DNA of 64,000 nt from Thermohalobaculum sp965247385 (GTDB lineage Bacteria; Pseudomonadota; Alphaproteobacteria; Rhodobacterales; Rhodobacteraceae). The stretch is from contig CBDFHG010000002.1 in the NCBI GenBank assembly GCA_965247385.1, positions 806,001 to 870,000 on the forward strand. Reading direction: 5' to 3'. Within the stretch, counting starts at the first letter, position 1, and every line of letters begins with the position of its first letter. A program made the position numbers and the translations under genes. Shown here piece by piece: positions 35,205 to 43,649 of this stretch. The notes under the pieces are model-generated. The model ran no database searches and was not told the origin of the DNA. It saw nothing but the letters and a program-made list of their open reading frames with translations.

Positions 35205-35582
35205 AGACAACAACGGAGGGAGGGACAGGCGATGGATGCTCAGGATGTATTGGCTCTTGGCCTCGGGGTCACGCCACCATGGCGGCTGGTCGAACAGCGT
35301 CTCGACACGAACAGACCGGAGACGCTCCGCTGCTCGAAGCCGTCCGCAAGGCTCTGGAGACGGTCAAAAAACATCCCAGGCGCATTCTCTCGAACGTTGG
35401 ACGTCAATCCACAGCAACGCCCGCATGGAAGCCCCGCATGGAAGCAATGAACGGACTGTTTCAGGCCGCCAGGGCAAGAGCCAGAGGCTACCGCAACACC
35501 GAGACCTTCATCACCATGATCTACTTGATCGCAGCCCGGCTCGGAGATGGGATCAAATCCACTTCCAACGTCGAAGAGCAGG
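35205..35582 (+). mobile_element. Internally deleted ISL3-family element
   Basis: Keeps the ISL3 5' region with an ATG at 35232 and 27 codons (MDAQDVLALGLGVTPPWRLVEQ), then jumps directly, out of frame, to the last 240 bp of the transposase gene (LETVKKHPRRI, MEAMNGLFQAARARARGYRNTETFITMIYLIAARLGD). The ISL3-like end CTCTTCGACG lies at about 35567-35578 (complement). A 12-base tandem duplication near 35430 adds a further defect. The missing middle is the catalytic core, so it could only move in trans. Confidence 0.75.
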
Positions 35583-35688
35583 AGTCAATTGAGAAGGCCG
35601 TTGGTATTAGTCCCGCCCGTGGTGTAAACTTGGCGCCCGATGGCTCCGGGTGCTGCATCAGCCTCCAATGAGAAGAGGATCTCAAACC

Positions 35689-35785
35689 TTGACCGATGAC
35701 ATCATCATTCGAAACCGACCGGATGGCCTCACCGAAATGCAGGCTCGCCTCGCTGAAGAGATCGTCTTGGGCGGCCGAAACAAAT
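35689..35785 (+). pseudogene. Phage terminase small subunit-like protein, 5' part, split by IS1595 insertion
   Basis: TTG 35689 opens LTDDIIIRNRPDGLTEMQARLAEEIVLGGRNK, which reads like the N-terminal HTH region of small terminases (TxxQxxFxEEYLxxGNxxxA). The frame is cut at 35786 by an IS1595 end. Joining to 44683 restores GGRNKTQAIKATGYASVTSGFNTLS, the expected continuation. The remainder of the gene is gone. Confidence 0.6.
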
Positions 35786-35815
35786 GGGAATTATATGCCA
35801 AAGTGCCATTGCCCG

Positions 35816-35968
35816 TTAATCTTCATCCTTGACAATGACTTGGCGAAACAAGGCTTTGACGGCTTCATCTTGCGAAGCCTTATAGTCAACCGTTTCTTCC
35901 TTCTCGGCCTTTGTAGGCTGATAGCTGTGAGGTTTCACCACGACAGTTGGTTTGTCTTTGGAAGTCAT
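35816..35968 (-). CDS. Small IS1595-borne protein with SYQP motif
   Basis: 50 residues starting MTSKDKPTVVVKPHSYQP and ending VKALFRQVIVKDED, too short for a standard ORF cut-off. The same protein occurs in copy 2 (43002-43154), and a homologous segment forms the C-terminus of the fused protein at 44982-45791. It starts 9 bases after a GGAGT-type site on the minus strand and lies next to the IS left end. Highly charged and probably cytosolic; function unknown. Conservation in three elements argues that it is a real accessory gene. Confidence 0.6.
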   Translation of the reverse strand: MTSKDKPTVVVKPHSYQPTKAEKEETVDYKASQDEAVKALFRQVIVKDED

Positions 35969-36021
35969 TGCTACTCCTTTCACGGCAGTACACCGATTAA
36001 AGCCAATGGAACGGCCGGAGC

Positions 36022-36396
36022 GAGGCCCGCTACCTCCGCAGCGTCTGGGCCTCGATGCTCAATGAGGCATACGAGCGCGCGCGTCTCGACCTGCGTCTCG
36101 ATCACCGCTCCTGCAAGGAGCGCGAGGCCGAAGCCCGCGCACGGGGCAACACCATCGAGGCCGACCGCTGGGTACGCGAGGCAACCGAACACATGGGTCC
36201 CACCCTCACCCAGGCCGACCGCAAGGCCGCGCGCCAGGCGCGCCGCGAGATACGTCCGGGCACGCCCGGGCCCGGCCCGGTGACCGAGCTCGGTCGGGAG
36301 AACCGCCGACGCCGTGCGGCGAGCCTGGAACGGGAGGCCGCCTGCCAGGCGACTGATCCAGCTCAACATTTCTTAGGTCCACCCACGATGGTATGA
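36022..36396 (+). pseudogene. MobA/MobL-like relaxase fragment inside IS1595 copy 1
   Basis: Plus-strand frame EARYLRSVWASMLNEAYERARLDLRLDHRS followed by ATEHMGPTLTQ and an Arg-rich region. The RLDHRS...P..H(M/L)GP pattern is characteristic of MobA/MobL relaxases around their 'R.DHRS' element. There is no start codon at the fragment edge and no N-terminal catalytic Tyr domain, so it is a captured piece. An extra base in copy 2 shifts its frame. Confidence 0.5.
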
Positions 36397-36462
36397 CAGG
36401 GTTGCCAGCCCACGAATTGTTCCGTGTCACAAAGGCGGAATGGGTCATACGTTCATCTGGAG

Positions 36463-37218
36463 TCATGCGATCAACTCCCGCAACCGCTTCCCTCTCATTC
36501 CAGTTGCTAACGCGCCCATCTGATCGGCGGTATCAGATTCACGGATATTGTGGCGCGCGGCAAACTCACCGACATAGCGGCCAAGGTGCTTGCTGCTCAT
36601 GTGGTGGCAGGTTCCGTGATAGCCCCGCTTGAGCATCGACCAGAAGGATTCGATCCCGTTGGTGTGGGCCATGCCGTTCACATACTCGCCGACACTGTGC
36701 CTGACGGTCTCATGCTCGAACGCCATCCCCCGATACCCGCCGTGATCGTCTGTGTAGACTGTCGCCCCCTCGGCAGCGTGATCGCCGACAAACTCCTGAA
36801 GCGTCCTGGCGTCCGTCCCGCTTGTCACGGCGGCATTCACGCGGTTGGTTTCGCGGTCCTTGGCCCCCACAATGATCGACTTGCCAACACCACCCCTGCC
36901 GGCGCGGAGCTTCTTGTCAGCGTGCTTGTTCTTCTCCTTGCCGCCGATGCAAGTCTCATCGACTTCAACCGGGCCAACGAAAGGAATCTCGCCCGCTTTG
37001 AAAGATTTCCGAAGTCGATGCGCCAGATGCCATGCAGACTTTTGCGTGATCCCAAGATCACGGTGCAGTTTCATACTGGATACACCTTTGAGATTTGTGG
37101 AAAGCAGATAGATGGCTATTGCCCAGATTTGATAGGCAAGCTTCGATCCTTCCATGACCGTTCCAAGTTTCATGGAAAACATTCTCTTGTCGGGACAGTC
37201 GCGGCATCGGTGCGTCAT
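36463..37218 (-). pseudogene. IS1595-family transposase (copy 1), central and C-terminal part
   Basis: 251 residues from MTHRCRDCPDKRMFS to GKRLRELIA. Includes the ISXO2-like DDE region (VEVDETCIGGKEKNKHADKKL, TVYTDDHGGYRG, HTNGIESFWSMLKRGYHGTCHHMS). The N-terminal zinc-ribbon half is on the far side of an IS1182-like insertion at 41263-41431. The catalytic half is nearly identical to copy 2; upstream of about 37000 the sequence differs, showing recombination. Confidence 0.88.
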
Positions 37219-37315
37219 TGATTTGTCCCTTAGCAGCCCGTTGACGAAGTCGGCCCTGGACGCGAGCGGCCTGGTCTGATTCTTTGATGTTCCGATTTGA
37301 CCGGGGGGTTCGCCG

Positions 37316-38658
37316 ATGGCGATGGGACTGCGGAAGGATCGTCAGGGTGATTTGATGGTGGGCTGGGCGGAGATGCCGCGCTCGCCGGGTCATGTGTTTT
37401 ACGACCGTCTTCAGTCGGTCCTGATCGAGGGCGGCTTCGACGACTTCGTCGAGGCGACCTGCCGGTGCTATTACGCGGCCAGGACGGGAGCGCCTTCGGT
37501 GCCGCCGGGGCGCTATTTCCGCATGCATCTGGTGGGCTACTTCGAGGGCATCGACTCTGAGCGCGGGCTGGAATGGCGCTGCTCGGATTCGCTGTCGCTG
37601 CGGGAGTTTCTGCGGCTGGAGAGCCGGGATCGTGTGCCGGACCATTCCTGGCTGTCGAAGACCCGCACGCGTCTGCCCCACGAGGTGCACGCGGTGGTCT
37701 TCGATTGGGTTCTGGCGCTGATCGCCGAGGCGGGTTTGGTGAAGGGCGACCGCATCGGGGTGGATGCCTCGACCATGGAGGCCAACGCGGCGCTGCGCAA
37801 CATCGTGCGGCGCGACACGGGTGAGGGCTACCGGGAGATGCTGGAGCATCTGGCCCGGGAGAGCGGCATCGAGACGCCCACGGCCGAGGACCTGGCGCGT
37901 CTGGACCGCAAGCGCAAGGGCAAGAAGCTCTCGAACCAGGATTGGGTTTGCAGGAGCGACCCCGAGGCCAGGGTCGCCAGGATGAAGGACGGCACGACCC
38001 ATCTGGCCTACAAGCCCGAGCACGCGGTGGATCTGGACACCGGGGCGGTGGTGGCGGCCGAGTTGCACCCAGCCGATGAGGGCGACACCACGACGCTTTT
38101 CAAGACCCTGGCGGCGGCCGAGGCAAACCTCGAGGCGGTGGCTGCGGCACCGACGCCAGAGAGCCCGGCCGAATGCGTCACCGACAAGGGCTATTTCTCA
38201 CGGGCGGTCTTGAAGGCCCTGGACGACAGTCCCTGGAAGACCCGGATCGCCGAGCCCAGGCAGAAGGGCTTTTCGCGCTGGCGCGATGACCAGGCGGCGC
38301 GCCGGGCGGTCACCAACAACCGCGTGCGGCTCAAGTCCGCGCTCGCCCGCGATGCCTTCAAGCTGCGCGCCGAGATCGTCGAGCGCTCCTTTGCCCACAC
38401 CCTCGATCGCGGCGGCATGCGCCGAACCTGGCTGCGCGGGCGCGAGAACGTGCACAAGCGATACCTGCTTCACGTCGCCGGCCACAACCTCTCGTTGCTG
38501 ATGCGCCAACTCATCGGCGCCGGCACCCCGCGCCAGGCTGTGGCGGGCGGATATGGCGGTGTTTTCGTGCTTGTTGCGCCCTCTGGAGCCGTTTTGGTCG
38601 CTCGGATCGTCCTCATCGTCTCGGAGGATGGCGAAACCGCCGACGCCGCGTTATGTTT
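37316..38658 (+). pseudogene. IS1182/IS5-type transposase, C-terminus split by nested IS1595 element
   Basis: ATG 37316 (MAMGLRKDRQGDLMVGWAEM). DDE transposase with SDSLSLREFLRL and VPDHSWLSKTRTRLP in the N-terminal half, KGDRIGVDASTMEANAAL (catalytic Asp), CVTDKGYFS, and VERSFAHTLDRGGMRR with the final Glu. It is interrupted at 38659 in codon 448. Joining 38658 to 41211 gives LCFVVG and a stop at 41221-41223, i.e. a 450-residue protein. Only the last three codons are displaced, so a readthrough product from this frame may still be long. Confidence 0.85.
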
Positions 38659-38744
38659 GGGAATTATATACTTGAGTGACCAAAATGGTGACGTTAGCAA
38701 ATTGCCCCGCTATGGTGACTCAAGAATCAAAACAGGAGCCGATA

Positions 38745-39692
38745 ATGTCGAATGCACCGGGCAAGAGTTTTCGGAAGGGAATGTCGATCGCCGAACTGTT
38801 TCGGATGTTTCCCGATGACGAAAAGGCGGAGGCATGGTTCATCAAGACGCGCTGGCCGGACGGGATTTCCTGCCCGAAATGCGGTTCGACAAATGTGCAG
38901 GTAAAAACAACGCATCGTTCAATGCCGCATCGGTGCCGGTCGTGCCGTAAGCACGGGAGCGGGTTCTTTTCTGTTCGCACCAATTCCAAAATGGAAGACT
39001 CACATATCGGCCATCAGGGCTGGGCGATTGCGATTTACCTTTTCGCCACCAACCTGAAAAGCGTGTCCAGCATGAAGCTGCATCGTGATCTTAACATCAC
39101 GCAGAAGTCGGCATGGCATCTCGCGCACCGCATCCGCAAAAGCTACGACAATTTCGACGCGCTGTTTGTCGGTCCTACCGAGATCGATGAAACCTATATG
39201 GGCGGCAAAGAAAAGAACAAGCACCACAGCAAGAAGTTGAAAGCCGGACGTGGCCCAGTTGGCAAAACGCCGGTTATTGGCGCGAAGGATCGCTCAACCA
39301 ATCAGATCGTCGCCAAAGTCCTTCAATCCACCAACAAAGAGACGCTACAGGGCTTTGTGGCCGAACACACGGCAGAGGAGTCGACCGTCTACACGGATGA
39401 GGCCACAGCATACCGTGGCATGAAGAACCGCACTCATGAAGCCGTGTGCCATTCCGCCGGGGAATATGTGCGCGACATGGCGCACACGAACGGGCTGGAG
39501 TCGTTCTGGGCAACGCTCAAGCGCGGCTATCACGGCACCTTCCACCATTTCAGCACAAAGCACATGGGTCGCTATGTTGGCGAGTTTGCGGGACGGCACA
39601 ACAACCGGCCCATGGACACCATCGACATGATGGAGGTCATTGCCGCTAATATGATTGGGGGTCCATTGCGCTACCGCGATTTGGTGGCGTGA
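38745..39692 (+). CDS. IS1595-family transposase (ISXO2-like DDE)
   Basis: 315 residues, intact. N-terminal helix KSFRKGMSIAELFRMFPDD, zinc ribbon CPKCGSTNVQ...HRCRSCRK, and DDE domain with PTEIDETYMGGKEKNKHHSKK, STVYTDEATAYRG, and HTNGLESFWATLKRGYHGTFHH. Start ATG 38745 follows AGGAG by seven bases. The stop TGA (39690-39692) overlaps a possible GTG start of the methyltransferase, so cargo translation may be coupled to transposase translation. Confidence 0.93.
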   Translation: MSNAPGKSFRKGMSIAELFRMFPDDEKAEAWFIKTRWPDGISCPKCGSTNVQVKTTHRSMPHRCRSCRKHGSGFFSVRTNSKMEDSHIGHQGWAIAIYLFATNLKSVSSMKLHRDLNITQKSAWHLAHRIRKSYDNFDALFVGPTEIDETYMGGKEKNKHHSKKLKAGRGPVGKTPVIGAKDRSTNQIVAKVLQSTNKETLQGFVAEHTAEESTVYTDEATAYRGMKNRTHEAVCHSAGEYVRDMAHTNGLESFWATLKRGYHGTFHHFSTKHMGRYVGEFAGRHNNRPMDTIDMMEVIAANMIGGPLRYRDLVA

Positions 39693-39694
39693 TC

Positions 39695-41021
39695 ATGTCA
39701 AACAAGCTCTATTTCGGAGATTGCCTCGACGTGATGCGCGAGGATATGCCCGACGAATCCGTAGACCTGATCTATCTCGATCCACCCTTCAACTCCAAGC
39801 GCCTCTACAACGCCTTTACAGGCGGCGCGCAGTGGGTCGCATTCGACGACACTTGGCGTTGGCATGAAGCTGTCGATGATTTCCACGATGTCGCGGGCGA
39901 TGTCGCGCTGGGCGGAACTATGGAGGGATTGAGAAAGATACTCGGGGAGGGATCACAACTTGCTTATCTGTCTTATATGGCAAATCGCCTTCGCGAATGT
40001 CGGCGCGTTCTAGCGAGTTCCGGTTCGATCTATCTCCACTGCGACCCGACCATGAGTCATTATCTGAAGATCGTGATGGATGGTATTTTCGGGGGGGGGC
40101 AAATTCATGAATGAGATTATTTGGGCGTACAGAACGGGCGGAGTAAGCAAGAAATGGTTCGGCAAGAAACATGATGTAATTCTGTTTTACACCAAGTCAC
40201 ACAAGCCTGCTCATGTTTTCAATGTTCAGAAGGAACGTTCTTATTCGACGGCTGCGCCTCCCGGATTCAAAGGGATCGAAAAATACAAAGACGATCACGG
40301 TCGATGGTATACTATGTCGTCAATGAGGGATGTTTGGGAAATCAATGCTATAGGGCGATCATCGAGAGAGCGGGTAGGTTATCCAACACAAAAACCTCTC
40401 GCCCTGTTGAGGAATATCGTCAAGGCGAGCAGTAACGAAGGCGACGTGGTATTCGATCCCTTTTGCGGTTGTGGCACGAGTGTTCATGCCGCTCATGAAC
40501 TCAGGCGAGACTGGATTGGTGTTGATATTTGTGTAAATGCTTGCAAGGTAATAGAGGAACGATTGCGGGGCCGTTTCGATAACTTGTGGGATAATATCGA
40601 GTTTATCGGTATGCCGAAAACCCGAGATGATGCGAAAACGCTTGCCAGCCTCGATGCCTTTCGCTTTGAGCGCTGGGCCGCGTCTATTGTGGATGGTATG
40701 GAAGCAAACACACGCCAACGCGGTGACAAAGGCATAGACGGACGTGGACGAGTTGCGATCCGCAAGGGACAATTCGTGGATATCGTGTCGCAGGTAAAAG
40801 GCGGGGGGACCGGACCTGGCGATGTGCAGGCGTTCAATGGTGCCCGACAACAAGCTGGGGCGGACATGGGGATATTCACATGTTTTGAAAGCCATGTAAC
40901 GACAGGAATGCGGAACGCTGCCGCCAGCACAGGACGGTTCATGGATGTTCCCAAAGTGCAGATTTATACTATCGAGGACTTTTTTATCGGACGACACCCG
41001 CAAATGCCGAAATCGGCATAG
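39695..41021 (+). pseudogene. Beta-class DNA methyltransferase fused to restriction-endonuclease-like domain, out of frame at a G9 tract (phase-variable candidate)
   Basis: Motif IV (LIYLDPPFNSKRLYN) comes first, and motif I (VFDPFCGCGTS) follows about 240 residues later: the beta-class order of type III Mod-like N6-adenine/N4-cytosine methyltransferases. The last 120 residues (RFERWAASIVDGM, GDKGIDGRG, VSQVKGGG) look like a PD-(D/E)xK Mrr-type nuclease domain with D...QVK. The frame shifts at nine G residues (40091-40099): with nine it ends GGGQIHE, with eight it reads FGGGKFMNEIIWAY and gives about 441 residues. Either slipped-strand phase variation or an inactivating +1. The second frame is otherwise open for 313 codons. 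Confidence 0.85.
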
Positions 41022-41032
41022 GGAGAACGGAA

Positions 41033-41173
41033 ATGGCAGACAAGGACACCAAGCAGAAATACGACGAGGAATTTCCGGCGATCAACGATACGCCGGAAAA
41101 CATTGCGAGACGCTTGTTTGATAGCCCACTGGAAGGATCGGCAGGACCAACAGAGCCCCCACCGGAGGACTGA
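41033..41173 (+). CDS. Small acidic protein encoded in the IS1595 transposon
   Basis: 46 residues, MADKDTKQKYDEEFPAIND...TEPPPED. ATG 41033 has GGGAGA six bases upstream and lies 11 bases after the methyltransferase-nuclease stop, ending seven bases before the right inverted repeat. Contains TPENIARRLFDSP, which may be a conserved core. Function unknown. Position parallels the small SYQP genes in the other IS1595 copies, though the sequence differs. Confidence 0.6.
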   Translation: MADKDTKQKYDEEFPAINDTPENIARRLFDSPLEGSAGPTEPPPED

Positions 41174-41262
41174 CGCCGTGGTCACTCAAGTATATAATCC
41201 CCTTATGTTTCGTCGTGGGGTGAAACCCGGTCAATGGCGACTTTTTCAACGGGCTGTTAGTC

Positions 41263-41431
41263 CACACTGGACGTTAAACGAACCGCAATGTGGGCAATAG
41301 GGGCCATCAGGCCAAGGCTGTTTCGCAAACCACTTTTCGGCGGTTGCGTCATCAGGAAACATCTTTACTAACTGAACAAACGTCAGTCCTTTGCGATGGC
41401 TCTTACCGGGTGCGTTTGTTTTCTGCGTCAT
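41263..41431 (-). pseudogene. IS1595-family transposase (copy 1), N-terminal part
   Basis: MTQKTNAPGKSHRKGLTFVQLVKMFPDD...YCPHCGSFNVQ: start, helical region and first half of the zinc ribbon. The frame is cut by the IS1182-like end at 41259; the continuation is at 36463-37218. It differs clearly from the copy 2 N-terminus (MHKAPGKSHRKGISLVEL). Confidence 0.85.
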
Positions 41432-41622
41432 AACTCGATCTCCTGTTGTGACTCTACTATAATTCAGTTGCCCCAGGTGGTCAAGCTAATAATGTGACTT
41501 TGGTATATAATCCCCTTGTTTTACGTGCGACCGCCTGGTGTCGCAAATCTTGTGACATTTGCGAATCCCGGCCCTTTTCACACGAACGGGCACCGCCGTG
41601 TTTTCCGGGGCCGGCACCCAAT

Positions 41623-42744
41623 TCAGTGATCCCGCCGATCCGCGAATACGGCTTCCAGATCAGGGGCATCAAGAACACGGTCCACCCAGCGATCCAGCTC
41701 CTCAATGCTCCCCGCCGCAATCTGAGCGACGACAGGCTCGGGCAGGGGGCCAAACCGCTTCACCAGCAGGCGCATCAGGGACCTGGCTTCGCCCCTGGCT
41801 TCACCCCTGGCTTCGCCCCTGGCTTCGCCCCTGGCTTCACCTTCAGCCAGTCCCTCAGCTTTGCCCTCAGCTTTGGCGCGCGCCTGGCCTTCCGCAAGGC
41901 CTTTTTCACGGCCAAGTATCTCACCGGCAGCCAGCCCTCTGGCTTCGCCTTCAGCTTTACCTTCTTGTTTCAGTGCTTCTGCGATTGTCCCCATCAGCGC
42001 TTTGCCTCCACCATCCTTTGCGGTGTCCAGTGCCGCTCTGACATCTTCCAGCGGCACCTCGTATTTTTCGACGATATACCGAAACACGATCTTCTTCAAT
42101 ACGGTCCCGTCCGGCAGGTCGCGCAGCAGCACCGTCAGAACCTCACGGGTCACTTCATCATTGCGTTGTACATAACGCAAGGCGGTCAGAACCGCCCGGA
42201 CCGGCGCATCGCCCGACAACTCTTCCATCGGGATGGTGCCCAGATCATGCAGCGCGTAGCGAAACGACGGCACGAAGGGCGCGGTATCATCATCCATCTG
42301 CACCATCTCACCAAAAACCTGCGGCACGGCCCATGAAGCGCGTCCGTGGTAGAACACCAGGGGGATGATGACAGGCAGGGCGCGCAGCCGTGCCGGTTTG
42401 TCCTCAGCGTATCGCGTCCAGATGCGGACCATATAGCCCAGAAGCTGCAACGGCGTGCCGGGTTCTGACACCGATTTATGCTCCACCAAAGTATACACCA
42501 GGGCAGGGGGGCCGTCGGTCAGCTTCACCTCAAACAGCCGGTCGCTCTGCGTCATCCGGCTGTGCTCATCCACGAAGGTGCCATCCAGGAGTTTTGGCGG
42601 CGCATCGGCCAGGCGCACACTCAGGGCCGGCGGCAGATATTCCCGCAGCAGCGTGGCCGCCCGGTCGGGATCCTCCAGCAAAACCCGGAACAGCGCATCG
42701 TGGCTTATCTTTGCCGGGGGCTTTTGATCTGCCGATTCAGCCAT
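41623..42744 (-). CDS. Rpn/YhgA-family putative recombination-promoting nuclease (transposase_31)
   Basis: 373 residues. The N-terminal PD-(D/E)xK nuclease domain is typical of the family: SHDALFRVLLEDPDRAATLLREYLP, SDRLFEVKL (catalytic E-x-K), LVYTLVEHKSVSEPGTPLQLL, and VIIPLVFYHG. The C-terminal region has a charged repeat GEAR x5 from five 12-bp tandem repeats (41782-41841). Rpn proteins cleave DNA and promote RecA-independent recombination in E. coli. Start ATG 42744 has AAGGA seven bases upstream. Cargo between the two IS1595 arms; the upstream HTH frame overlaps its start. Confidence 0.88.
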   Translation of the reverse strand: MAESADQKPPAKISHDALFRVLLEDPDRAATLLREYLPPALSVRLADAPPKLLDGTFVDEHSRMTQSDRLFEVKLTDGPPALVYTLVEHKSVSEPGTPLQLLGYMVRIWTRYAEDKPARLRALPVIIPLVFYHGRASWAVPQVFGEMVQMDDDTAPFVPSFRYALHDLGTIPMEELSGDAPVRAVLTALRYVQRNDEVTREVLTVLLRDLPDGTVLKKIVFRYIVEKYEVPLEDVRAALDTAKDGGGKALMGTIAEALKQEGKAEGEARGLAAGEILGREKGLAEGQARAKAEGKAEGLAEGEARGEARGEARGEARGEARSLMRLLVKRFGPLPEPVVAQIAAGSIEELDRWVDRVLDAPDLEAVFADRRDH

Positions 42745-42910
42745 GCCGGTTCCTTCCCGGGCCTGAGCGCAAGGCCGCAGCCCGCGCCTGTTCGTCCTTG
42801 ATCTCGCGGATATCTGTGTTGACCGTAACTTTGCTCGCGCCAAGGATATCCGCAATCTCCTGCGGTGGTAATCCCTGCTGTTTGAGGGCATTGATACGGG
42901 CTTTGCGCAA
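42737..42910 (-). CDS. Small helix-turn-helix protein overlapping the Rpn gene start
   Basis: 57-codon frame from TTG 42910: RKARINALKQQGLPPQEIADILGASKVTVNTDI, a compact HTH (EIADILGASKVTVNTDI is the recognition helix pattern), then a charged tail RSGPGRNRHG. The stop TGA (42737-42739) overlaps the Rpn ATG at 42744, so the two are coupled. The start codon is uncertain; the N-terminus may be truncated near the IS junction. Possibly an autoregulator or DNA-targeting partner of the nuclease. Confidence 0.5.
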   Translation of the reverse strand: MRKARINALKQQGLPPQEIADILGASKVTVNTDIREIKDEQARAAALRSGPGRNRHG

Positions 42911-43001
42911 TCATGTGATTATCCCCCTTCGGGTCGACTCCGGTAAGGGGCAGAATGACACCCCAAGGAATGGGAATTATATGCCAAAGTGCCATTGCCG
43001 G

Positions 43002-43154
43002 TTAATCTTCATCCTTGACAATGACTTGGCGAAACAAGGCTTTGACGGCTTCATCTTGCGAAGCCTTATAGCCAACCGTTTCTTCCTTCTCTGCCTTTGT
43101 GGGCTGATAGCTGCGAGGTTTCACCACGACAGTTGGTTTGTCTTTGGAAGTCAT
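43002..43154 (-). CDS. Small IS1595-borne protein with SYQP motif (copy 2)
   Basis: 50 residues, MTSKDKPTVVVKPRSYQP...VIVKDED; differs from the copy 1 protein by about two substitutions (H/R, D/G), while several silent changes separate the DNA, consistent with protein-level constraint. Unknown function. Confidence 0.6.
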   Translation of the reverse strand: MTSKDKPTVVVKPRSYQPTKAEKEETVGYKASQDEAVKALFRQVIVKDED

Positions 43155-43207
43155 TGCTACTCCTTTCACGGCAGTACACCGATTAAAGCCAATGGAACGG
43201 CCGGAGC

Positions 43208-43583
43208 GAGGCCCGCTACCTCCGCAGCGTCTGGGCCTCGATGCTCAATGAGGCATACGAGCGCGCGCGTCTCGACCTGCGTCTCGATCACCGCTCCTGC
43301 AAGGAGCGCGAGGCCGAAGCCCGCGCACGGGGCAACACCATCGAGGCCGACCGCTGGGTACGCGAGGCAACCGAACACATGGGTCCCACCCTCACCCAGG
43401 CCGACCGCAAGGCCGCGCGCCAGGCGGCGCCGCGAGATACGTCCGGGCACGCCCGGGGCCGGCCCGGTGACCGAGCTCGGTCGGGAGAACCGCCGACGCC
43501 GTGCGGCGAGCCTGGAACGGGAGGCCGCCTGCCAGGCGACTGATCCAGCCCAACATTTCTTAGGTCCACCCACGATGGTATGA
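43208..43583 (+). pseudogene. MobA/MobL-like relaxase fragment inside IS1595 copy 2
   Basis: Same fragment as at 36022-36396, but one extra G near 43430 (GCGGCGCC against GCGCGCC) moves the Arg-rich tail out of frame. No start codon at its edge. Confidence 0.45.
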
Positions 43584-43649
43584 CAGGGTTGCCAGCCCAC
43601 GACTTGTTCCGTGTCACAAAGGCGGAATGGGTCATACGTTCATCTGGAG

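Larger units (their letters stand above)
38659..41202 (+). mobile_element. IS1595-family transposon carrying a methyltransferase-nuclease gene (complete, with 8-bp TSD)
   Basis: 2,544 bp. Inverted repeats GGGAATTATATACTTGAGTG at 38659 and complemented GGGGATTATATACTTGAGTG ending 41202, one mismatch over 23 bases. Identical 8-bp target duplications TTATGTTT lie at 38651-38658 and 41203-41210, the length expected for IS1595. Contents: transposase, overlapping methyltransferase-endonuclease fusion, and a 46-residue protein. GC falls within the methyltransferase, suggesting a different origin. Confidence 0.92.
37231..41259 (+). mobile_element. IS1182-like element inserted in IS1595 copy 1, itself interrupted
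   Basis: Terminal inverted repeats TAGCAGCCCGTTGACGAAGT at 37231 and, complemented, TAACAGCCCGTTGAAAAAGT ending 41259. Removing the nested 2.5-kb transposon and one 8-bp duplication leaves a 1,477-bp element with one intact transposase frame. It separates the two halves of the IS1595 copy 1 transposase. Confidence 0.8.
35786..41515 (-). mobile_element. IS1595-family element, copy 1 (left arm; interrupted by IS1182-like element)
   Basis: Ends: GGGAATTATATGCCAAAGTG at 35786 and, complemented, GGGGATTATATACCAAAGTC ending 41515. Contents from the left are a 50-residue SYQP protein, a relaxase fragment, and the transposase gene, whose N-terminal part (41263-41431) is separated from the rest (36463-37218) by the IS1182-like insertion at 37231-41259. 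The left 1.2 kb is about 97% identical to copy 2, whereas the right end is not, so copy 1 is a mosaic. Confidence 0.75.

Noticed and set aside
37221..41265. GTCC on both sides of the IS1182-like element as a 4-bp target duplication.
   Set aside because: The exact IR boundary is ambiguous and rejoining does not cleanly restore the zinc-ribbon codons, so the duplication is not claimed.
41782..41841. The 12-bp repeats looked at first like a small tandem-repeat or CRISPR-type array.
   Set aside because: They have no spacers and stay in frame within the Rpn gene, encoding GEAR repeats.
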